A stretch of DNA of 7,776 nucleotides from Bacteroidota bacterium (GCA_024278155.1 JAJRTT010000163.1:1-7776), one strand, 5' to 3'. Shown: positions 1-6,906, counted from the first letter of the stretch. The notes: generated by a model not told the origin, from the sequence alone. A program made the numbers and translations.

Positions 1-571
1 GGGAAGCCTGTTGTTAGAGAGCTTTGGTGGTAACATGAAATATAACATCATGGGGATTGCAAACACTTTTCCACAAGTATTCAGCGTCCTTGTCCATCCG
101 GCACTCACACCTTTTAACGAATTATACTATACGATGGTACCGACAACGCCAGATCAATTCATGATTTTTACAGTTGCCATACAGGATACATGCGGAACAG
201 GACAAATGATTTTCAATGCCGACCTGATGAACGGGTCCCAGGAGTGTGCACCCGATTGTTCTTTTGCCGATTTTAGCATCTACGACCAGGGCGACATGAT
301 CATGTTCCCTTTGGAAAGTTGTACAGTTGGGACAATGGAAAACAAGATTGAAGATATCCAGATATGGTCAATCAATAACATTGTTTATGTCAATGCCCCA
401 AACATTTCCAATGGTGAAATCATTGTATTGGACATGATGGGAAAGGAAGTAGCGAGGAAACAAACTTCGCAAGGGATAAGTTCAATACAGCTCAATTCTG
501 CCAATTCGTATTACATCGTAAAAGTAATAAGCGATGAAACTGTTAAGACCAGAAAAGTTTTCATCCGGTAA
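1..571 (+). CDS. Secreted protein with type IX secretion C-terminal sorting domain (5'-partial)
   Basis: The frame is open to the left edge, so the true start lies outside the window and only about 189 residues are seen. The last 75 or so residues form a type A T9SS sorting domain: a strand ending in IWSINNIVYVNAP, a turn with the typical NG, the core IIVLDMMGKEVARK, then SYYIVKVIS and a basic end TRKVFIR. In known family members this domain directs the exported protein through the outer membrane and is then cleaved, often with attachment to surface A-LPS. The preceding part has four cysteines (in CGTGQ, SQECAPDCSF and ESCTVG) and reads like an extracellular beta-rich domain, but I do not recognise a catalytic family. 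The substrate or role of the passenger is therefore unknown. No clear terminator follows; the next gene starts 103 bp downstream. Confidence 0.9.
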   Translation, partial: GSLLLESFGGNMKYNIMGIANTFPQVFSVLVHPALTPFNELYYTMVPTTPDQFMIFTVAIQDTCGTGQMIFNADLMNGSQECAPDCSFADFSIYDQGDMIMFPLESCTVGTMENKIEDIQIWSINNIVYVNAPNISNGEIIVLDMMGKEVARKQTSQGISSIQLNSANSYYIVKVISDETVKTRKVFIR

Positions 572-674
572 AGCGAGGTTCCCCGGCTCTTCATTTCTTT
601 CAAATTATCTTCACCAATAAAATTAATTGCACTAATTTTAGCCCCTTATAATCTCTTTTGAAGGATTTTCACAA

Positions 675-1697
675 ATGGGCATTAAAGTAGCAGTCGTAAT
701 CTTAAATTGGAACGGGAAAAAATTCCTTGAAGATTTTCTCCCGGGCGTGATAGAACATAGCCGAAACGATGCCGAGATTATTGTGGCCGACAATGCTTCC
801 TCCGATGGTTCGGTAGCCTTTCTCAAAAAACGGTTTCCTGAAATCCGTATTATCCAGAACAAGGTAAATGGAGGCTTTGCCAAAGGTTATAATGATGCGC
901 TTGCCGAAGTAAAGGCGAAGTATTATGTCTTGCTGAACTCTGACATTGAAGTTACGCCCAATTGGATAAAGCCGGTGATCGACCTGATGGAAACGGACAA
1001 TAAAATCGTGGCCTGCCAACCCAAACTCCGTGGGTTTCATTCCAGGGGAGATTTTGAATATGCCGGTGCTGCCGGTGGTTTTATCGACAAATATGGATAT
1101 CCCTTTTGCCGGGGCCGTTTGTTCCAATCCATCGAGAAAGATGAAGGGCAATATGATGATGTTGCGGAAATCTTCTGGGCCACCGGGGCCTGCCTTTTTG
1201 TAAAGGCCGGGGTTTACCATGAACTCGGAGGCCTTGACGAACGTTTTTTTGCCCATATGGAAGAAATCGATTTTTGTTGGCGGGCCAAGAACCAGGGCTA
1301 CAAAATCATGTATTGCCCCCACTCTACTGTTTTTCATGTAGGTGGCGGGACACTTCCCAAGAAATCATGGAAAAAGACTTACCTCAATATGCGCAACAAT
1401 ATTATCATGTTGTATAAAAACCTCCCCTCCGACAGGCTTTTAAAGGTCTTTATTGCCCGCTTGTTCCTTGATGGGGCAGCAGCTTTCAAATTTTTGATAG
1501 ATGGGGGCTTTAAGGATTTCTTTGCTGTTGCCAAAGCACATTTCCGGTTTTATTCCATGTTGCCCCGTCTTGCAAAAGAGAGGAAAAAAGCATCCCTTGA
1601 CCCTGTTACCGGGATTTACCAAAAAAACATCGCCTTTGAATATTTTTTAAAGAAAAAGAAAAAGTATTCGGATTTTGATGAGGGGAAATTTAGTTAG
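675..1697 (+). CDS. Glycosyltransferase family 2 (rhamnosyltransferase-like)
   Basis: This 340-residue protein has the GT-A fold signature of family 2 glycosyltransferases. The N-terminal nucleotide-binding strand is VVILNWNG (residues 7-14), followed by DNASSDGS (39-46), NGGFAKGYN (65-73) and the metal/nucleotide-sugar-binding LLNSDIEV (86-93), where SD replaces the textbook DxD as is common in the WbbL-like subgroup. The acceptor-side motif is GLDERFFAHMEEIDFCWRA (186-204), holding the likely catalytic acidic residues, then FHVGGGT (220-226) and NMRNNIIMLYKN. The C-terminal third contains a hydrophobic amphipathic stretch (about 255-275) and basic residues, suggesting peripheral membrane attachment. 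It likely transfers a sugar to a cell-surface polysaccharide, lipid or glycoprotein glycan; donor and acceptor cannot be read from the sequence. The ATG at 675 starts just before the first strand, as usual. The gene stands alone between a T9SS cargo gene and convergent aroQ. An imperfect promoter box (TAATTTTA, 633-640) lies upstream. Confidence 0.93.
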   Translation: MGIKVAVVILNWNGKKFLEDFLPGVIEHSRNDAEIIVADNASSDGSVAFLKKRFPEIRIIQNKVNGGFAKGYNDALAEVKAKYYVLLNSDIEVTPNWIKPVIDLMETDNKIVACQPKLRGFHSRGDFEYAGAAGGFIDKYGYPFCRGRLFQSIEKDEGQYDDVAEIFWATGACLFVKAGVYHELGGLDERFFAHMEEIDFCWRAKNQGYKIMYCPHSTVFHVGGGTLPKKSWKKTYLNMRNNIIMLYKNLPSDRLLKVFIARLFLDGAAAFKFLIDGGFKDFFAVAKAHFRFYSMLPRLAKERKKASLDPVTGIYQKNIAFEYFLKKKKKYSDFDEGKFS

Positions 1698-1701
1698 CAA
1701 C

Positions 1702-2115
1702 TTATAGAAAACTCAATATTGCCAAGCGATAAGAATCCAAGCCAAAGCCAATAATGGACCCCGAAGCGGCCGGTGCAACAAGTGAAATGTGACGAAACCC
1801 TTCACGGGCAAATATATTTGAAACATGAACTTCCACAACAGGTGTTTCGATGGACCTTACCGCATCCGCAATAGCAACCGAAGTATGTGTATAACCCCCG
1901 GCATTCAGGATAATGCCATCACCGGAAAAACCAATTTCATGGAGTTTGTTGATGATTGCCCCTTCCACGTTGCTTTGGAAATAAGTGAACCCAACGTTGG
2001 GAAATTCCACATTTAGCTTTTCAAGATAATCCCCAAACGAAGTTTCCCCATAAATGGGCTTCTCCCTTTTTCCCAAAAGGTTCAGGTTTGGGCCATTGAT
2101 TATTGATATTTCCAT
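1702..2115 (-). CDS. aroQ: Type II 3-dehydroquinate dehydratase
   Basis: This 137-residue enzyme converts 3-dehydroquinate to 3-dehydroshikimate in the shikimate (chorismate) pathway; family members are cytoplasmic dodecamers. The family landmarks are all present: INGPNLNLLGKRE (6-18) with Asn10 and Arg17, the catalytic Tyr22 in PIYG, FQSNVEG (46-52), LNAGGYTHTS (70-79) with Asn71 and His77, EVHVSN (95-100) with Glu95 and His97, and Arg108 in REGFRH. The C-terminus GFGLDSYRLAI is typical of Bacteroidota versions. Length is slightly below the usual 140-150 residues but nothing essential is missing. Two normally conserved loop positions are glycine here (Gly74 where Ala is usual, Gly106 where Glu is usual). 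It is convergent with the glycosyltransferase, stop codons 4 bp apart, and divergent from the riboswitch-controlled receptor. A TAATTTTG promoter box lies 17 nt before its ATG. Confidence 0.95.
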   Translation of the reverse strand: MEISIINGPNLNLLGKREKPIYGETSFGDYLEKLNVEFPNVGFTYFQSNVEGAIINKLHEIGFSGDGIILNAGGYTHTSVAIADAVRSIETPVVEVHVSNIFAREGFRHISLVAPAASGSIIGFGLDSYRLAILSFL

Positions 2116-2132
2116 AGTTCTGTTTTTGGAAA

Positions 2133-2140
2133 CAAAATTA
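2133..2140 (-). promoter_or_regulatory. Bacteroidota-type -7 box for aroQ
   Basis: Read on the minus strand the bases are TAATTTTG, a full match to the phylum's TAnnTTTG -7 consensus. It lies 17 nt upstream of the aroQ ATG, which would give a 5' leader of only about 10 nt. No TTG -33 element sits at the expected 17-23 bp distance, so the promoter may be weak or may depend on the A/T-rich upstream tract. Confidence 0.5.
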
Positions 2141-2178
2141 GAGGAAAATATTTATTTATCCCGCTTATAAAATAATTG

Positions 2179-2186
2179 TAGTTTTG
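2179..2186 (+). promoter_or_regulatory. Bacteroidota-type -7 box for the riboswitch-receptor transcript
   Basis: TAGTTTTG is a full match to TAnnTTTG. The expected transcription start, 5-7 nt downstream at about 2191-2193, falls at the 5' edge of the TPP aptamer, so position and function agree. The -33 region holds only a weak TTTA at 2155-2158 (20-bp spacer). This box and the divergent aroQ box are about 40 bp apart, so the two promoters may share or compete for RNA polymerase. Confidence 0.6.
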
Positions 2187-2190
2187 CACA

Positions 2191-2310
2191 TCAACAGGGG
2201 TGCTTGTTTTTAAATGGGAACGTTCCATTAAAAACAGGCTGAGAACAGACTCTTTGCTTTGCCATTAAAAAAAGCAGGAACCTGATCCGGGTAATGCCGG
2301 CGTAGGAAAA
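2191..2310 (+). ncRNA. TPP riboswitch (THI element)
   Basis: A cis-acting thiamine-pyrophosphate aptamer. The conserved blocks occur in order: GGGGTGC (2197-2203), GGCTGAGA (2237-2244) and AACCTGATCCGGGTAATGCC followed by GGCGTAGG (2279-2306). Visible pairings are P2 (2197-2201 with 2249-2253, containing two G-U pairs), a long P3 (2203-2217 with 2225-2238, with A2214 bulged and a small apical loop), P4 (CCT 2281-2283 with AGG 2304-2306) and P5 (CCGG 2287-2290 with CCGG 2297-2300). CTGAGA and the GGGTAATGCC region are the known pyrimidine- and pyrophosphate-binding parts of this family. Between P2 and P4 there is an extra 6-bp hairpin (2255-2260 with 2271-2276, 10-nt loop). P1 is not clearly closed by pairing. 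The element lies about 100 nt before the receptor ATG and by family precedent represses expression when TPP is abundant. Confidence 0.96.
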
Positions 2311-2341
2311 TCGAATTCCATTCATTTTGCTTTCCCCTTTT
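2305..2341 (+). promoter_or_regulatory. Possible riboswitch expression platform
   Basis: Just after the aptamer, GGAAA (2305-2309) can pair with TTTCC (2331-2335), followed by CCTTTT, which is loosely terminator-like. An alternative nested hairpin pairs AAAAT-GAAT (2307-2316, C2312 bulged) with ATTCATTTT (2320-2328). The first option uses the bases that form the 3' strand of P4, and CCCCT (2334-2338) could also pair with AGGGG (2196-2200) in P2, so alternative folds exist. The stems are weak and the U-tract is short. I cannot tell termination from translational control, and the exact switch is inference. Confidence 0.3.
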
Positions 2342-2412
2342 GTAATAAACAATAAAAAGTATTAAAGGAAATCTTGACTCTAAGAATCTTGGCCCTATAA
2401 AAACATTAAATT

Positions 2413-4815
2413 ATGAAACTGTCAACACTTATCTCTCTTGCAATTGTTTTTCCCATTTGGGCATTGGCACAGTTTTCCATTTCAGGGATTATTACGGATA
2501 AAGAAACCGGGAAAACCATGCCCGGTGCAAGTGTGACAATTGACGAAACATTTTTATCAACTTCAACGGATGCGAGTGGCAGCTATGTTTTCAAAAAACT
2601 AAAATCAGGGAAACATACCGTAAAAGTCTCCTTTATTGGTTATAAAACAGTTGTAAGGGATGTTGATCTCCAAAGCGATTTGACATTGGATCTTGAACTG
2701 GTTTATAGCAGTATCCTTAGCGAAGAAGTAATCATTCAAGCCAGCCGGGCACAGGCAAAATCCCCAACGACCTTCACTACAATTGACGAGGAACAAATTT
2801 CAGAGAACAATACCGGACAGGATTTGCCCTACATTCTGCAGCTTACGCCTTCGGTGGTTACCACTTCCGATGCTGGTGGTGGCGTGGGATATACGGGCAT
2901 TCGCATCCGGGGAACCGATATTACCCGCATCAATGTGACCATGAACGGGGTGCCGATAAACGATGCCGAATCCCAGGGTGTTTATTTTGTTGACCTGCCC
3001 GACCTTGCATCTTCGGTGAACAATATCCAGGTTCAAAGAGGTGTTGGGACATCTTCAAATGGCCCTGCTGCTTTTGGGGCCAGCATCAATATCCAGACAA
3101 CAAAACTCAATGCCGACCCTTATGCGGAAATCAATAGTGCGGCAGGTTCTTTCAACACATTTAAAAACACCTTGAATTTTGGTTCAGGGTTGGTCAACGG
3201 CAAATGGGCTTTTGATGGAAGATTGTCGGCCATAAACTCAGATGGCTATATTGAGCGGGCTTCTTCAAACCTCAGATCATTTTACATTTCAGGAGGCTAT
3301 TATGGAGAAAAGGACATCCTGAAAGCCATCATTTCCTCCGGCCGCGAAAAAACCTATCAGGCATGGTACGGCACGCCCAAAGACAGCTTAATAACAAACC
3401 GCCGGTACAACCCCAGTGGGGCAATGTATGGCGAAAATGGCAATATCACGGGTTATTATGATAACCAGACCGACAATTACCAACAAGACTATTATCAACT
3501 GCACTATGCCCACCAGTTCAACCAAAACCTAAACCTGAGCTCCACTTTGTTTTACACCAAAGGAAAAGGATATTATGAAAGTTATAAAAACAAGAAGAGT
3601 TATGCTGACTTTGGCTTCGAGGATGTAATTATCGGAAGTGAGACGATCACAAAAACCAATATGGTCAACCAAAAATGGCTTGACAATGATTATATGGGCG
3701 TGAACCTGTCCATCAACTATACGAAGAACAAAATAGATGTTGCTTTTGGGACAGGTGGATATTATTACGAAGGCGACCATTATGGATATATTGTTTGGGC
3801 CGAACATGCAAGCAATAGTTTTATCGATAAACCCTGGTACATGAATACCGGGAAAAAAGGCGATAGCCATATTTTTGGCAAGCTGAATTACAAACCAAAC
3901 AAGAAAATCAATATTTATGTAGATTTGCAATTTCGGCGGGTCAATTACCGGATTGATGGAACCCATGATGATCTAAGGGATTTAACACAAAAGCACAACT
4001 TTAGCTTTTTTAACCCAAAGGCCGGAGTTTACTATGGCCTTGACGAGAGGAACAGCCTTTATGGTTCCGTTGCCATGGCAAACCGGGAACCCAACCGATC
4101 GGTTTATCGCGATGCCGATCCGGGACAAATCATTAAACCAGAACGTTTAGTAGATTACGAACTTGGTTATAAATACAATTCAAACCAAATTGGATTGGAA
4201 GCCAACCTCTATTATATGGACTATGAAGACCAACTCGTGCTCACAGGCCAGATCAACAATGTGGGCGATGCCATTATGGTGAATGTGCCAAAGAGTTACC
4301 GGGCAGGGATAGAAATCGTTGCCGGGATCAATCTCCTCAACAACCTAAAATGGGAATTGAACGGTACGTTCAGCCAAAACAAAATCAAGGGCTTTGTCTC
4401 CTATATTGACAACTGGAACACCTGGGGACAGGAAATCGACTCCCTTGGCACCACGGATATCTCCTTCTCACCTGATATTATTGCCGGGAGCAATTTATCA
4501 TACTTGCCTTTAAAAAACCTGAAAATCAGTTTGATTTCACGTTATGTTGGAAGACAATATATCGACAATACATCCAGCAAAAACCACAGCCTTGATCCTT
4601 ATTTCGTGAACGACATAAAGATTTCCTATTCCATTAAAACAAATTTGCTGAAACGCATTGACCTTTGGCTAAGCCTCAACAATATCCTCAATACGGAATA
4701 CGAGACCAATGCCTGGGTGTACCGTTATTATTACGATAATGCGGAATATGAAATGAACGGCTATTTTCCGCAGGCTAAATTCAATTTAATGGCCGGTGTG
4801 GGTTTGAAGTTTTAA
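2413..4815 (+). CDS. TonB-dependent outer-membrane receptor, probable thiamine (precursor) importer
   Basis: This 800-residue protein begins with a Sec signal peptide (MKLSTLISLAIVFPIWALA, cleavage likely before Gln20). A carboxypeptidase-regulatory-like beta-sandwich follows (about 21-100: SISGIITDKETGK, GASVTIDE, GSYVFKKLKSG, FIGYKT), typical of Bacteroidota receptors. The plug domain (about 108-225) has GIRIRGTD (162-169), NGVPINDAESQG (178-189) and VQRGVGTSSNGPAAFGASINI. The rest is a 22-strand-type barrel with alternating aromatic strands, ending in the expected terminal Phe (AGVGLKF). Such proteins import scarce ligands across the outer membrane using TonB-ExbB-ExbD energy. Specificity is inferred from regulation: a TPP riboswitch lies directly upstream and this is the only gene of the unit, matching the thiamine receptors (Omr1/OMthi) described in Bacteroides. 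Usual partners PnuT and thiamine kinase are absent here, and there is no SusD-like partner. Cobalamin or siderophore uptake is less likely given the riboswitch. Receptor call near certain; thiamine specificity about 0.8. Confidence 0.95.
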   Translation: MKLSTLISLAIVFPIWALAQFSISGIITDKETGKTMPGASVTIDETFLSTSTDASGSYVFKKLKSGKHTVKVSFIGYKTVVRDVDLQSDLTLDLELVYSSILSEEVIIQASRAQAKSPTTFTTIDEEQISENNTGQDLPYILQLTPSVVTTSDAGGGVGYTGIRIRGTDITRINVTMNGVPINDAESQGVYFVDLPDLASSVNNIQVQRGVGTSSNGPAAFGASINIQTTKLNADPYAEINSAAGSFNTFKNTLNFGSGLVNGKWAFDGRLSAINSDGYIERASSNLRSFYISGGYYGEKDILKAIISSGREKTYQAWYGTPKDSLITNRRYNPSGAMYGENGNITGYYDNQTDNYQQDYYQLHYAHQFNQNLNLSSTLFYTKGKGYYESYKNKKSYADFGFEDVIIGSETITKTNMVNQKWLDNDYMGVNLSINYTKNKIDVAFGTGGYYYEGDHYGYIVWAEHASNSFIDKPWYMNTGKKGDSHIFGKLNYKPNKKINIYVDLQFRRVNYRIDGTHDDLRDLTQKHNFSFFNPKAGVYYGLDERNSLYGSVAMANREPNRSVYRDADPGQIIKPERLVDYELGYKYNSNQIGLEANLYYMDYEDQLVLTGQINNVGDAIMVNVPKSYRAGIEIVAGINLLNNLKWELNGTFSQNKIKGFVSYIDNWNTWGQEIDSLGTTDISFSPDIIAGSNLSYLPLKNLKISLISRYVGRQYIDNTSSKNHSLDPYFVNDIKISYSIKTNLLKRIDLWLSLNNILNTEYETNAWVYRYYYDNAEYEMNGYFPQAKFNLMAGVGLKF

Positions 4816-4879
4816 TTCCGTGCAGCTATTCGGGGTTTGCAGATCCAAAAGAGCTAATTTGGCAGGAATCCGAAAGGGC

Positions 4880-4911
4880 TTGAGAAGATTAACAAAAAAG
4901 GATTACCTTTG
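4880..4911 (+). promoter_or_regulatory. Promoter of the DEAD-box helicase gene
   Basis: TTG (4880-4882) and TACCTTTG (4904-4911) are separated by 21 bp, matching the TTG-N17-23-TAnnTTTG consensus at every defined base. This is the best promoter in the window. The predicted start near 4917 leaves a leader of about 100 nt before the helicase ATG, long enough for a structured or temperature-responsive 5' UTR, though I see no named motif in it. It also indicates that the helicase is not cotranscribed with the receptor. I found no clear intrinsic terminator in 4816-4880. Confidence 0.6.
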
Positions 4912-5015
4912 CCGCCAATATTAAAAACATCCATAATAAATCGAACATCCTTCCAACGGCAGTATAATCTCCCACAGGCAATTTTGTTCCGGGAAAAGAC
5001 AATAAACACTCTACA

Positions 5016-6761
5016 ATGATTACATTTGAAGAAACAGGTATTAGTCCTGAGCTACTGAAAGCAGTAGAAGAATTGGGTTACGAAGCCCCAACGGCCATAC
5101 AGGAAAAAGTAATCCCGCACCTATTGTCCAACGACAATGACCTGGTGGCTTTTGCACAAACAGGGACTGGAAAAACAGCAGCTTTTGGCTTGCCATTGAT
5201 CATGCAGACCGATATTAAATCCTCCAAGACCCAATCACTTATCCTATGTCCCACGCGGGAACTTTGCATCCAGATCACACGTGATATCGAGAGCTTCTCA
5301 AAATTCACAAAAGGTTTTAGGGTCGTGCCCGTTTATGGCGGAACGAGCATCGATAAGCAAATCGGGGACCTAAGGAAGGGTGCACACGCAGTAGTTGGCA
5401 CTCCGGGGCGTGTCCTGGATTTGCTTAACCGTAAAAAACTGAGTTTCGCCAATATCGAATATCTTGTGTTGGATGAGGCCGATGAGATGTTGTCCATGGG
5501 ATTCAAAGATGATTTGGATGCCATACTGAAAGACTCACCTGAGGACAAACAGACACTTCTTTTTTCGGCAACTATGCCAAAGGAAATCGAACGCATTGCT
5601 AATAAATTCATGACCAATCCCGTTGAAATTTCAGCAGGAAAACGAAATGCAGGTGCCGATAATGTCAACCACATTTTCTATATGGTCCATGCCCGTGACC
5701 GCTACCTTGCATTGAAACGCATTGCCGACATCCACCCAAAGATTTATGGGATTGTTTTTTGCCGGACACGGCGAGAAACAAAAGATGTGGCCGACAAACT
5801 GATGCAGGATGGCTATAATGCAGATGCATTGCACGGCGACCTTTCGCAGGCACAGCGCGACCATGTCATGAACCGTTTCCGGAACAAAGTCCTACAGATA
5901 CTTGTAGCAACCGATGTGGCGGCCAGGGGATTGGATGTTACCGACCTAACCCATATCATCAACTATAACCCACCCGATGATAACGAAGTGTATATACACA
6001 GAAGTGGACGTACAGGGCGTGCCGGGAAAAAAGGCACTTCCATTTCCATTATCCACACACGTGAAATGAACAAAATCAAGGCTTTGGAGAAAATCACCGG
6101 GAAAAAATTCACAAAGGAAAATGTTCCCACGGGAAAAGAGATTTGCGAAAAGCAGCTTTTCAATTTGGTGGACAAAGTGGAGAAAATCACCGTGGACGAA
6201 TCACAGATCGAGCAATTCCTCCCCGTTATCTATAAAAAGCTGGATTGGTTGAGCCGGGAAGAATTGATACAGCATTTTGTTTCGGCAGAATTCAACCGCT
6301 TTTTGGATTATTACAAAAATGCCCCCGACATCAATGCTTCCACAAACAGGGCAGATGAAAGGGAAAGAAAGGGCGACAGGAAAAACAGAAGGGGCGATAG
6401 GGAAAAAAGAGGCGAAAAGGGCAGGGGTTCAAGGAGCTCCACAGAATTCAGCCGATTTTTTATCAATGTTGGGAAAACCAAGAAATTGACCGTCCCCCGC
6501 CTGATCGGCCTGATAAACGACAATACGCAGAAAAGAAATATTGAAATCGGGAAAGTGGAATTGTTAAAAAATTTCTCTTTCTTTGAAGTGGACAGCAATT
6601 ATGAAACAGAAATCCTTCAGGCTTTTCAGAATGCCAGTTTTGATGGGGTTAAGCTATCGGTCGAAAAATCAAAGCCCAAGCGCGGTGGAGGGCCAAAAGA
6701 TGAATTTTCTTCATCAAGGTTCAAGAAAGCAAAAAAAGGGAAAAAAAGGAAAAAGTATTGA
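5016..6761 (+). CDS. deaD: DEAD-box ATP-dependent RNA helicase, DeaD/CsdA-like
   Basis: This 581-residue cytoplasmic RNA helicase remodels RNA duplexes; relatives act in ribosome assembly, mRNA decay and cold adaptation. All core motifs are intact: Q motif FEETGISPELL...PTAIQ (4-29), motif I AQTGTGKT (47-54), Ia PTRELCIQ (79-86), GG (108-109), TPGR (129-132), II LDEAD (152-156), III SAT (184-186), IV IVFCRTRRE (246-254), V ATDVAARGLDV (298-308) and VI HRSGRTGRAG (328-337). A helical linker (about 350-435) follows, then a highly charged Arg/Lys/Glu/Gly segment (445-475), then a DbpA/CsdA-type RNA-binding domain (about 477-552: RFFINVGKTKKL, GLIN, FFEVDSN, FDGVKLSVEKS), and a very basic tail ending KKGKKRKKY. 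This order resembles CsdA/DeaD more than short RhlE-type helicases, though with a shorter core-to-RRM region, so the symbol is by architecture. It has its own promoter and a leader of about 100 nt. The A-rich 3' end (A7, A7 and A5 runs at 6731-6754) is slippage-prone. Confidence 0.95.
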   Translation: MITFEETGISPELLKAVEELGYEAPTAIQEKVIPHLLSNDNDLVAFAQTGTGKTAAFGLPLIMQTDIKSSKTQSLILCPTRELCIQITRDIESFSKFTKGFRVVPVYGGTSIDKQIGDLRKGAHAVVGTPGRVLDLLNRKKLSFANIEYLVLDEADEMLSMGFKDDLDAILKDSPEDKQTLLFSATMPKEIERIANKFMTNPVEISAGKRNAGADNVNHIFYMVHARDRYLALKRIADIHPKIYGIVFCRTRRETKDVADKLMQDGYNADALHGDLSQAQRDHVMNRFRNKVLQILVATDVAARGLDVTDLTHIINYNPPDDNEVYIHRSGRTGRAGKKGTSISIIHTREMNKIKALEKITGKKFTKENVPTGKEICEKQLFNLVDKVEKITVDESQIEQFLPVIYKKLDWLSREELIQHFVSAEFNRFLDYYKNAPDINASTNRADERERKGDRKNRRGDREKRGEKGRGSRSSTEFSRFFINVGKTKKLTVPRLIGLINDNTQKRNIEIGKVELLKNFSFFEVDSNYETEILQAFQNASFDGVKLSVEKSKPKRGGGPKDEFSSSRFKKAKKGKKRKKY

Positions 6762-6792
6762 TGCGAACCAAGGGTTTTACTCAGGATAAATT

Positions 6793-6800
6793 TATCTTTG
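6793..6800 (+). promoter_or_regulatory. Bacteroidota-type -7 box after the helicase gene
   Basis: TATCTTTG is a full match to TAnnTTTG and begins 32 bp after the helicase stop codon. No TTG lies at the right distance upstream; TTTT at 6774-6777 is too close. If active, transcription would start near 6806 and run about 215 nt through the repeat region before the next ATG at 7022, giving a long leader or a separate small RNA. No better promoter box was found nearer to that gene. Confidence 0.4.
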
Positions 6801-6906
6801 CCCTTTAATAAAAACATCAAAGAGTTTAGTCTAAAAAGCAAAAATCAATCAAAATGCCACTAAAACACAAATGCCATCGGTCGCCAAAGGCTTGCCAACG
6901 GTACGA

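Noticed and set aside
572..674. Possible terminator after the T9SS cargo gene (GAG...CTC around 575-592)
   Set aside because: Only a 3-bp stem can be drawn and no U-tract follows; not enough to call.
702..1337. Long minus-strand open frame (211 codons) opposite the glycosyltransferase
   Set aside because: The plus strand carries all GT2 motifs in order; the antisense translation has no recognisable domain and is a shadow.
3529..3966. Minus-strand open frame of 145 codons inside the receptor gene
   Set aside because: It is antisense to barrel-encoding sequence with a continuous family match on the other strand; no motif or promoter supports it.
2413..4815. SusC-type polysaccharide utilisation receptor
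   Set aside because: No SusD-like gene follows, the protein is shorter than typical SusC (about 1000 residues), and the TPP riboswitch points to vitamin uptake.
6583..6789. Plus-strand open frame overlapping the end of the helicase
   Set aside because: It overlaps the RNA-binding domain in another frame and its composition is explained by the A-rich codons of the basic tail. It matters only as a possible slippage product.
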